Source: Symbiodinium sp. CCMP2592 (Eukaryota > Sar > Dinophyceae > Suessiales > Symbiodiniaceae). From it: a DNA stretch of 64,000 bases. Where the stretch lies: NCBI GenBank assembly GCA_905221615.1, contig CAJNDT010005434.1, forward strand, positions 198,955 through 262,954, read 5' to 3'. Below, one piece after another: positions 1-9,812 of the stretch (the stretch's first letter is position 1; each line of letters starts with the position of its first letter). Under the pieces are notes generated by a model, which saw nothing but the letters and a program-made list of their open reading frames with translations, was not told the DNA's origin and searched no databases. Position numbers and translations under genes: made by a program.

Positions 1-169
1 ACCTAGAGGACGAAACGCACTCTAAAAAGACACCGGTGGTCAAAAAGACAGCTAAATTCATATTGGTTCGGTTTTTAAGAGACAATTGAGGAATATATCG
101 ATCATATTGAGGAATATAAGAAACATTCAAGTGCAGCGTCGTTTAAATTCATATTGGCTCGTTTGTTAG

Positions 170-640
<471 letters not shown>

Positions 641-734
641 AAATTAGGCATGAATCGACTTGCATGCTTTGGCACGGCATGGAATGGCTTGCTTGCTTAC
701 TTAAGTTACTGATACTAATCCCAATCCCAAGATC

Positions 735-903
735 CTGATCCCTATCCCACACTAACCCTAACCCTAATCCTAACCCTAATCCTAACCCTAATCCTACTAC
801 TACTACTACTACTACTATGTCCTATTACTAAAATACTTGGCATGACTTGACTTGCTTTTGGTATAGCATGACTTGTTTGCTGCTACTACTACTACTACTA
901 CTG

Positions 904-962
<59 letters not shown>
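735..962. repeat. Telomere-like CCCTAA words and (CTA)n arrays
   Basis: At 735-795 there are several AACCCTAA/TCCTAACCC units, followed by short CTA triplet arrays at 795-815 and 880-962. Beyond this, 963-1800 holds no gene I can support; open frames there are low-complexity and on both strands. Confidence 0.85.
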
Positions 963-963
<1 letters not shown>

Positions 964-1802
964 GTGTTACGAATATTATAGTTTTAATTCTAATTCTAGT
1001 ACTAATTGCAATGCATGGCATGACAGCATGTGCAACACAAATCAAAACATGGCATGGCACAGCAGCTGTTGCGATGCACTTGCAAATGCAGGCAGGCAAT
1101 ATTCTTGCAGAAACATTTTCAACAAGCTCATCCAATGCCGTCTTGCAATTGACGAGACTTCTTTGCAAAATGGTGTGGCCCCATATCCTCAGCATCCCAC
1201 TCCCGGGTGTCCTTTTCATCCATGGGAACCTTTGCAGCCTTGCTTTCCTTTGCTTCCTTCTTCTCCTTCTTCTTGCTCTTTTTGTTGCTTGTTGCTGGCA
1301 CTGCATGCTCTTCCTCTTTGGGTTGCTTTTGCTTCTTGTTCTTCTTTTGATTCTCATGAACATGCCCTTCGTATACCCATGCACCGTCACGATCTACAGA
1401 TCCCCGAGCCGCCCGAGGATGCCGATCGAGGGGCTGACTTTTCTCGGATCCTCCAAGGAGGTGTCCGCTTCGAAGCACCTTTGCACAGCTTCGGCCTAGG
1501 TGGCAATATGCCGATGAGCTCAGAATGTGCATGCAGCTATGCACAATTGGTGTCTAGAGGCTCCTTTTTTGGCGAATCGGAGGTAAGGCAAAACTTAGCC
1601 TCCTCATAGGACAGCTTTGCTGTCTTCATTAAGGCTGTGATTTCTTTCTCCATCATGATGGGCTACCTAGCTACTTAAAGCCTGCAGCCAAAAACCTACA
1701 ACAACAACAACAGCAAGACATGCCAAGCTCAACACATGGTGCATGCATGACATGCTAGAAGCAAGCAGCACGTGGCTTTTGTACACGAGGCAGAGTAGAT
1801 TT

Positions 1803-2915
1803 TAGGGGTTTAGGGTTTATATGTAGGGTTTACAATTTCATATCAAGTTATATAGTAAGGGCTCATACAATATAGAGAGGATATAATGGACAGTCCAATA
1901 TATTCTGGCGCAATACTCAGATAAGTGGGCTACACAGCCGATTGTAAGGGAAAATGAAGAGCGTATGGTGCATTTCCGCGCATTACTCAGAATTACTCAG
2001 AAAGGGCGATTTGTATGAATTTACCGGTCATTTGTAGGAATTTACCGGTCATTTGTATGAATTTACCGGTCATTTGTATGGGGGCGGGTTCGGGGAATTT
2101 AGGGTGCGTATTGCGGGGAATGCGGGGTGGGCTAAAAATTTTTTTGTCAGGCCCCCTGCACCACCGATTGATCAGCTTGATGATACCACCTGGGTTCGAA
2201 AGCAAACAAGCATGGCAACATCCAAACATGATGGCATTCACAACATGATCTGAAGCAAGACCATCCCGGCTTCGACCGGGGCGGCCGTTCTTAATTAAGG
2301 CATCAACAAAGCCCAAATTGATTATATACTCATGTACTATATCCACTCTATCATATAGGTCTTCTGTATTATACAGATTTTTACCTATTGCTACTATGTA
2401 GGTATGTACATACTTAAAGCATGACGAGGCATGGCATGGCATGGCTTGGCTTGTTTGCTTTCGATCCCAAGTGATATCATCAAGCTGATCAATTGGTGGT
2501 GATCAATTGGTGGTGCAGGGGGCCTGACCCTATGCCGTAGATGGCTCTTTTTAGCCCCCCCGCATTCCCCGCAATACGCACCGCAAATTCCCCGAACCCG
2601 CCCCAATACAAATGCACGGTAAATTCCTACAAACGCACGGTAAATTCCTACAAACGCCCGGTAAATTCATACAAACACCCGGTAAATTCATACAAATCGC
2701 CCTTTCTGAGTAATTCTGAGTAATGCGCGGAAATGCACCATACGCTCTTCATTTTCCCTTACAATCGGCTGTGTAGCCCACTTATCTGAGTATTGCGCCA
2801 GAATATATTGGACTGTCCATTATATCCTCTCTATATTGTACGAGCCCTTACTATATAACTTGATATGAAATTGTAAACCCTACATATAAACCCTAAACCC
2901 CTAAACCCTAATTGG
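1803..2915. repeat. Long hairpin: about 0.4-kb inverted arms around a 0.2-kb loop
   Basis: The left arm (about 1803-2216) reappears as its reverse complement at about 2432-2915 with few mismatches, including a 21-bp tandem unit (ATTTGTATGAATTTACCGGTC) present about three times on the left and four on the right. The loop is about 2217-2431. A minus-strand frame (2442-1993, 149 codons) reads from the loop into the left arm and ends in IQMTGKF repeats; I recognise no family in it. About 100 bp of the right-arm end is duplicated directly at 2913-3015. Confidence 0.85.
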
Positions 2916-3237
2916 ACTGTCCATTATCCTCTCTATATTGTATGAGCCCTTACTATATAACTTGATATGAAATTATAAACCCTACATATAAACCCTAAAC
3001 CCCTAAACCCTAATAACCCTAAAATCGCGATCGTCGCCATATACGGAGTGAGCCTGCCTCGAGCTGGGACATGGCTCTGCCCAGCACAGCTTTGCGCCCA
3101 GCGTGAAACCGTGCAAAGCATCTATCCATTGCCTGTCACACACGAACAAACTTGCTAACAAATTTCAAGCCATGCCACTCAATTCAAGCCATGCCAATCA
3201 CTTCACGCCATGCCAAGCAAGTCAAACCATGTCAAAA

Positions 3238-3286
3238 ATACATAGTAGTACTAGTAGTACTAGTAGTAGTAGTAGTAGTAGTAGTA

Positions 3287-3338
<52 letters not shown>

Positions 3339-3455
3339 AAGTAGTAGTAGTACTAGTAGTAGTAGTAGTAGTAGTACTAGTACTAGTAGCAGTAGTAGTA
3401 GTAGTAGTAGTAGTAGCAGTAGCATAGTAGTAGTAGTAGTAGTAGTAGCAGCAGC
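3238..3455. repeat. (AGT)n microsatellite
   Basis: AGT triplets with occasional ACT, AAG and AGC interruptions. With the word CATGCCA around it, this is the inverted counterpart of the TAC array at 258-467. Confidence 0.95.
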
Positions 3456-3504
3456 AAGCAAGTCATGCCATGCCAAAGCAAGTCAAGTCATGCCAAATAT
3501 GTAT

Positions 3505-3511
3505 ACTATTA

Positions 3512-3544
<33 letters not shown>

Positions 3545-3575
3545 TGATGGAAAATAACAGATATTTCGTTCTTTC

Positions 3576-3618
<43 letters not shown>

Positions 3619-3816
3619 ATATATATATATATATGTATATGTATATATATATGTATATATATGTATATATATATATATAATATCATATCATATCATATCA
3701 TATCATATCATATCATATCATATCATATCATATCATATCATAACATATCATATCATATCATATCATATTATGATGGAAAATAACAGACATTTCGTTCTTT
3801 CACAATATAAATATAA

Positions 3817-3867
<51 letters not shown>

Positions 3868-3880
3868 TCATACCATATCA
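3505..3880. repeat. AT-rich arrays: (TA)n, (TATCA)n, (AAATAT)n
   Basis: Three AT arrays are separated by a repeated spacer, GATGGAAAATAACAGA(C/T)ATTTCGTTCTTTCACAA, present near 3545, 3772 and 3882. About 3900-4050 holds no gene and contains TTTCGTCC-type words resembling the outer ends of the block. Confidence 0.85.
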
Positions 3881-4072
3881 TGATGGAAAATAACAGACAT
3901 TTCGTTCTTTCACAATCCGTGACTTGTCAATAGGGAAAATAAAGTGCATTTCAAATCCTCATAATTATGTTAGGTCGTACTAGAGGAAATTAAGAAACAT
4001 TCAGCGCCGCACATTTTCACTAGTTACCTTTCGGGGAATTATAAGAGACATTTCGTCCTCTAGGCAACTAAG

Positions 4073-4233
4073 GATTTGGAGAGCAGCAGGCGCTGCAGAT
4101 GCCGGTGGAGCCGGCGGTAGCAGATGAGGAGCCCATGGAGTCCCCGGACAAACCCGGGGAATGGACTCCATCCCTCAAGAGTCAGATCAGCGAGGACGAG
4201 GAAGAGTGCTGCGGCTGCGGGCTATATAATTGA
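4073..4233 (+). CDS. Terminal exon of an unknown protein (partial)
   Basis: The frame opens at an AG|G junction at 4071-4073 and reads 53 codons to TGA at 4231-4233. The peptide is acidic and proline-rich (VEPAVADEEPMESPDKPG) and ends in a cysteine cluster, EECCGCGLYN. The codons are GC-rich like other exons here and unlike the adjoining AT-rich intron. Upstream exons lie left of the window or beyond the palindromic block. No family recognised. Confidence 0.5.
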
Positions 4234-5635
4234 CTGTACAGTCATTAAGGCATTTCCAGAAGAAGTATAGTAGTAGTTGTTGTTGTTGCTGCTGCAACAG
4301 AAGCTTTCGACCTCCAACCCTGAACACCATAAATGCTTATTATGCTTATTATGTGCTTTCGGGGTCCCTTATATACTTGAGTGCCATATCATAGAGTATC
4401 TTGCACGACGATGCCCGTGCCGCAGCAGCTCCGGGGCCTCGATTTTGTGCACACACCAGCAGCTGCTGTTGCGAGCGACGTGATCGGGCAACGAAAAAGA
4501 TCGAGTGCTGCAGGCCGACACGACACAGCCATGCATGTGTCTAGATTCCGATGTTCATGTGCATGTACTTACGCCTTACGCGCCGAAGGACTCCCTCCAC
4601 CACGCTGCGCAGATGAGGCCCGGGCCCGGGTGTTGGCACCTGCCACCCCGGTGCTGCGGACCTTCCAAATCTCTTGCCCTCTGGCTTAATTGGACGCATG
4701 TCTGTCTGCTCGGGGATGAACCTGAATGCCAGGATGGGACGATCTCGGAAGAGAAAATTCTTATCAGGACTGCTCCTTGATGCCTCTTACATGCGATCGT
4801 TGTTTGAAAGTGTAAACGTGTGCGCCTGTGCACAGAACGAGAAGCAAATGATGTGGCCCGTCCGCTCAGCAAGTGCCCCCTCGCTTTGCCAGCAATTGCT
4901 TCTGTGAGGCTTTGTTGTTGTGCCTGTGCGATCACGCATCATGGATGCTCGAAATCGTGTCTCGGATTGCTCGAGTCAAGTGACATCACGTAAGCATAAA
5001 CCTCGTTCCGGCACCTTTTAGGGAAGCCGTTCATACAGCAATAACTCTGGCCGCTAAAACATATTGTATGTGCCGTGCATGTAAATCATTCTTGTTGGGC
5101 TGCTGGGCAACATGGATCAGCCTCTGAAATATCTAAATTGGTCTACGCACAGCGCCTTGGACTCAGAGCCATGGTATATATTCCAGATGTGCTGCTGGTT
5201 GAAAAGTGCCTAGAGCGCTTGGAATTCGATGACATGAGGGAAATATATGGCATGGTCTTTCTTGGCCTTCCTTGGGCTCCTTGCTCGCAATAGGCGTTTG
5301 CACTTAGAAAGATTCCGTGGCAGTCATGCTGCATGCTGCACTTTTGTTGATTGCATACACTGGATGCAAAATGGCTCTGCAGCATGGTGTTGAATGTGCA
5401 TGGTCCTGGATTCCAGGACTCGGCTACAGGTATCTCTAGCAGTATAGAGCTAGCTGCATGCAGCTGTGCATGGTCCTGGATTCCAGGACTCAGCTACAGG
5501 TATCTCTAGCAGTATAGAGCTAGCTGCATGCAGCTGTGCATGGTCCTGGATTCCAGGACTCAGCTACAGGTATCTCTAGCAGTAGAGCTAGCTGCATGCA
5601 GCTTTTGTCAGATGTGCACATTAAGCAAACCAGTA
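4234..5635 (+). other. Intergenic or intronic stretch with no supported gene
   Basis: Open frames here are short and overlapping. Around 4633 is a GTTGGCACCTGCCACCCC word related, in reverse orientation, to the 70-bp array at 10403-10745. A GTT/GCT-rich segment at 4270-4300 may be 3' UTR of the preceding exon. Confidence 0.4.
5389..5605. repeat. 3 x 70-bp tandem repeat
   Basis: TGGTCCTGGATTCCAGGACT starts units at 5401, 5471 and 5541. Each unit includes two small palindromes, TCCTGGATTCCAGGA and AGCTGCATGCAGCT, so each can fold. It sits directly upstream of the first exon of the next gene. Confidence 0.9.
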
Positions 5636-5637
5636 GA

Positions 5638-6536
5638 ATGGGTCGGCCAAGCGGGATGGTCGAGCGGACTTTGGAAGCGGACGAGCTGTCCGCTGTGGTT
5701 GATCAGATCAAGAATAATGTGCCCCTGGACTTCATCCCGAAGGTGATCGAAGATGCTCAAAATATCTTCAAGAAGGTGGCCAGTCTGAAAGGGACCATCG
5801 CTCGCGAGTTTCTGATTGCTCCCCGGCGAAAGTGAGTTCTGCTATTCCTCTCTTTGTTGGGGTGTTGTCTGCTTCGCTGTCTCTCGAGACGATCAGGAGC
5901 ATCATTGGATCCTGAAGCCACTCCTGCTCTGCGAGCCCAAGGTCCTCATCAGTGGTGAGTCGATGCTCAGCTCAAACTGTAGATCGTGCATGCTGTGTTG
6001 CCTGAGATTGAACATTCCTGACTCAGGATGGTGCAGATTCTGTCGAGTGTGCTCCTGCCGATCATGCCGGGGGTGATCGTTGAAACCCTGGCGTACGACT
6101 TGAAGGCGATGGTATCGGCGCTGCGGAAGCTTCGGCGGTCGTGGAAATTTCTTGCAGCGCGTTGCGGCAGCACAAAGTGGCCGAGCGTTGCCTTCTCCTA
6201 TGATGAGAAGCTGCTGGAGCTTCTCGACCTCTTGGAGGACGGAGCTCAAGAGCTCAAAGACGACGCCGCGATGCCCGAGGCCGAGTTGGAGCATGACCTG
6301 CTGTTCGATGTGAAGCTCGAGGAAGGCGACAGAGAAAGAATCGAGTTGCAGAAGCAACTGGATAACAAAAGGAAGCGCGTCATGGAGGACTGGGTGGTCG
6401 ACTCATGTGCTTGTGTATATTCCTGGGCCACATGTCACCGGTCTTGTTGCTGCTATGTATATAGGATCTAGAAAACAAGCTCCTGGACCTTTGTTCGGAC
6501 GATGAAGGTGCCCGCATGCCAGCTCCTGGCCTCTGA
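5638..6536 (+). CDS. Multi-exon gene for a small helical acidic protein, unknown family
   Basis: I propose exons at about 5638-5831 (MGRPSGMVERTLEADEL..., ending at a GTGAGT donor), 5889-5954 (again a GTGAGT donor), 6026-6393 (after CTCAG) and 6461-6536 (after ATATAG, stop TGA). The third exon carries a hydrophobic segment (VQILSSVLLPIMPGVIVETL) and then an acidic, charged helical region ending near KRKRVMEDW. The last exon reads DLENKLLDLCSDDEGARMP. Phases can be made to agree across the junctions, but exact borders are inferred. I recognise no domain. Confidence 0.5.
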
Positions 6537-6715
6537 TTGAGTCGAGTTGTGCCATTTAGGTTTCATTTGGATTTCTGTGTGTCTGCGCAATGTATTGCTG
6601 TTTCCTTCGCCGGCCGCTCTATCTCAGTCCGCCGGAAGTTCGACCGACAAGCCCGCGGCGGCCGGAAGTTCGACCGACAAGCCCGCTGCGGCCTCTGGGG
6701 CCGCATGATTGAATT

Positions 6716-7122
6716 CCAATTCTTTCCAGAGGGTTCAACACATGATCGACTGCATGCACCAGGCAGACCCGGCTCCTGATCCAGACCAGTTCGCTGCAGC
6801 TTCGAAGGTGGCATACACAATTCTTTCCAGAGGGTTCAACACATGATCGACTGCCTGCACCAGGCAAACCCGGCTCCTGATCCACACCAGTTCGCTGCAG
6901 CTTCGAAGGTGGCATACCCAATTCTTTCCAGAGGGTTCAACACATGATCGACTAGCCTGCACCAGGCAGACCCGGCTCCTGATCCAGACCACTTCGCTGC
7001 AGCTTCGAAGGTGGCGTACACAATTCTTTCCAGAGGGTTCAACACATGATCGACTGCCTGCACCAGGCAGACCCCGCTCCTGAGCCAGACCAGTTCGCGG
7101 CAGCTTCGAAGGTGGCATACAC
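6716..7122. repeat. 4 x 101-bp tandem repeat carrying a splice-acceptor-like site and exon-like segment
   Basis: TTCTTTCCAG recurs at 6720, 6821, 6922 and 7024, a period of 101-102 bp. Each unit reads ...TTCTTTCCAG|AGGGTTCAACAC..., a good pyrimidine-tract acceptor followed by a coding-like stretch (RVQHMIDCLHQADPAP). Because 101 is not a multiple of three, the copies cannot be read through in one frame. Only the last unit continues into unique sequence. Confidence 0.9.
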
Positions 7123-7783
7123 ACCACAACCGGAATACGTAAAGGAAGCTCTGCTGCCCCCAAAACCATGATGCCTGCATGCCTTGCCCTGTTGGATCAG
7201 TCACCTTATAGACTGGCCAGGATATGAAAGATCACAATGCACGCACACCAGCAGAACCGCTGTTGTCGTCAGGCTGGGCCTTGAGTCATGTGTTTGAGCT
7301 GTCATAACCATGAAACCTTCCTGGCACTGCAGACCAACTGAAGCTCCGTGCGGAGAAGAAGAGCGTGGCTGCTGAGAAAACAAAGAAAACAAGAAAGACC
7401 TACGTCACAAAGAAGGCACGTCGCAATGGAAAAGATGTGTCTCGCCGGCAGGATAAACTTCACATGCAGTGCATGTCGTCATATGCTGCATATGATGCGT
7501 CAAACATGTTGTGGTCCAGATCCTGGCTCTGGCGAAGAAGCTGGATAATGGCAAAGACAAGCAGCTCATACAATTGAGCCACCACTTCGATGAGGCTGGG
7601 ATCTTTCACCGCTGAATGTATGCTTCCTAAGGAAAACCTCGGTCGGACGTGCTCTTGGGACCCATTTTTCAAGTGCTTCAGGTGAACGCTGCCGCAGCAG
7701 AGCTTAATGATGGTGGTGATGAGGGCACGGTTCTGGAGAGACTCCGGAACCTGAAGAACGCTGCAATGGCAGACGCTAGCTGA
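7034..7783 (+). CDS. Exon cluster of an unknown gene
   Basis: Four exon-like segments follow AG sites: 7034-7170 (last 101-bp unit plus unique sequence, reading to a stop near 7170), about 7333-7470 (QLKLRAEKKSVAAEKTKK..., very basic), about 7518-7612 (ILALAKKLDNGKDKQLIQ) and about 7690-7783 (VNAAAAELNDGGDEGTVLER, stop TGA). Composition is GC-rich and charged. The intervening sequence has stops in all frames. Whether they belong to one transcript, or to the gene at 8044, cannot be decided by eye. Confidence 0.35.
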
Positions 7784-8043
7784 AACTATATATGCTGCGT
7801 GATGATGCAACCGCATGGCGCTGCGGCGAATGGGAAAAACGCAAGAGTATGTCACATTAAATCCATGTTCATTCCGGATTTGCGATTTCACACATGCAAC
7901 ATCCTGGATATGAGGTTCTGGTGGAACTGGTGATCTTCCACTTTGTCCTGCAGAAAGCAGGAGTTCGTGCGTCGGAGGAGCAGCAATTTAAATTGTGACT
8001 GCCACGCAGAACCAATCCTCTTTGCCTTTATCATTCCTGTCAG

Positions 8044-8879
8044 GAGGTGTGCGGTGATGTGCAACTCCTGGAATTCTTCGCTGGGAAAGCCCGCCTGGCA
8101 TCTGCTTGGCGGAATATGGGTTACGATGTGAAAGCCATTGATGTCGATCGAACCAATGCTGCAATACATCATGTATTGTCTTTCCAATTTTCGAGAACTG
8201 AACCTTGTCTAGTTCGTAAGGCAGCGAGCTGCATGACCTGAGCTCCAACATTGGCTTGCTGGTCGGCGTGGCAGCAATCCTGCTGGCCCAGCCAGGGGCG
8301 CTATGTCATCTCGGCGTCGTCTGCTCCAGCTTTGTATGGATAAATGCTGCAACACATCAGAGGAGCCCCTTCTTTCCGGAAGGTGACACCACCAGGCCGC
8401 ACGTGGCTTTGGGGAACCGCCTCGTTGGTGTCACGGTGGCATTCGCCTTGCTGGCATGGTGGCGTGGATCTGTGTTCACGATTGAGAACCCGAAAGGTTC
8501 TCATATAGTCAACACGGTGCCCATGCAATATTTGATATCCTTCTTTAAGGACAGAGGTGGCCTGAGCCAGTATAGCATCAACCTGGGAAATTGGGGCGCC
8601 GATTCACTGAAGCCTGTGTGGATCTATTCTGCTGATGATGTCACGGAAGCCCTCACGAGCTACACGTCCTTCACAAAGAGTGATCACTCCAGTCTGCCTG
8701 TGACCTGCAGGCATCTCGGTTTAGCTAGTGGCATTCCTGCATGGTGTCCTTGTTCCCCTGTATATATCGTCTACCCAACGAGGACTCATGATGTGAATGG
8801 AGTCGAACGAGTCACGGGCGGTCCGGGATTGAAGGCCAGTCAAGACTATCCCGTCGAGCACATGCCCGAGATTGCGTGA
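8044..8879 (+). CDS. Degenerate cytosine-methyltransferase-like protein, dinoflagellate expanded family
   Basis: Two exons: about 8044-8170 and 8221-8879 (stop TGA). The first follows CTGTCAG and reads VQLLEFFAGKARLASAWRN then VKAIDVDR, matching motif I (F-x-G) and the acidic motif II of a Rossmann SAM-methyltransferase. The second contains CHLGVVCSSFVWIN where C5-methyltransferases have motif IV (Pro-Cys), and VFTIENPKGS where they have the motif VI ENV. The Pro-Cys dipeptide is VCSSF here, so catalysis is doubtful. I recall many dinoflagellate proteins with this architecture. It could be a domesticated relative of the MTase-like domain inside Retro-B. The C-terminal 60 residues are unassigned. 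Confidence 0.6.
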
Positions 8880-9812
8880 CTGCTTAATCGTGCAGTTTAA
8901 TCGTGCGGCCTAGATAGGATTGAATGCCAACCCAGGTTTGGGCGATGCATCGCGAACTGGTGGAAGATCCATCGCAGTCGCTTGCGATCCCTCGGGACCT
9001 TGCTGCATGGTATGAATCGGTGTGATCCGGATCGTGTTACATTAGACACGTGCAGGATGTCCCGTCGGATTGCCGCATTGGCTGCTTCTGGTGACATGGG
9101 CCTGCTCCAAATGAAGGATTGGGTGGCACGTCTACCCCTGAACTCTGCTGTGATAGAGTGTTGCCCTGGCCATGCTGACCGTAGGTTGGCATACTTCGGG
9201 CTGTTTCATATGACGATGTCGACTTGGAGCTGGCGGATACCCTCATGTACTGTCGACGTTTCCTGTGACCCGACTGCATTTGCTGCTTCGTATCATCCGT
9301 CACAAACAAGTTCCAATCAACCGTACAACGGAACGACCCGTTACCGACCCGTTACCGAAAGAAACGTCTATTACATAATAGAACAGGGCCACCCGTTACC
9401 CACCCGTTACGACCCGTTACCCCTATAGAGCAACTTACCCTTCCTATCCATTCGAGTACATAACACACCAACCCGTTACCAATTGCCTTCATGGCATCTG
9501 TTGCTGTTGGTTGGATGTCGTCTCAGGATCCGATGGCTTGACGCTTGAATGCAACATCTGTCTGCGCTTGTGTCAAAACATTGGGCAGCGTAATTGCTGT
9601 TGTGAACATGATGCATTCTACGGGCTGTGCTTCGCTGCTGCATATATGGAGCTCCGATTGCCCACCTGCAGCTTTTGGTTTTCCTGTAGGGATCCCGTGC
9701 GTAGGGAGGCCCTTGCTTTGGGTCGTGCTTCGATCCTTGATGTCGGACATGTCCGACATTTTGTAATTTGACAGACAACTTGGCAAAGCCAGCTTAGCAA
9801 CAAAACTCAAAC
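8880..9812. other. Intergenic region with ACCCGTTACC repeats
   Basis: No gene supported. At 9336-9480 the word ACCCGTTACC recurs about six times. At 9740-9759 lies a perfect 20-bp palindrome, ATGTCGGACATGTCCGACAT, and its half (TGTCCGACAT) recurs at the start codon of the next gene at 9813. Confidence 0.6.

Noticed and set aside
1993-2442. 149-codon minus-strand frame as a genuine gene
   Set aside because: It spans the loop and one arm of an inverted repeat and ends in 21-bp tandem repeats; no homology recognised.
4048-4066. CRISPR-like or bacterial repeat arrays among the many tandem repeats
   Set aside because: Repeats are contiguous satellites or hairpins without unique spacers, and the window is eukaryotic.
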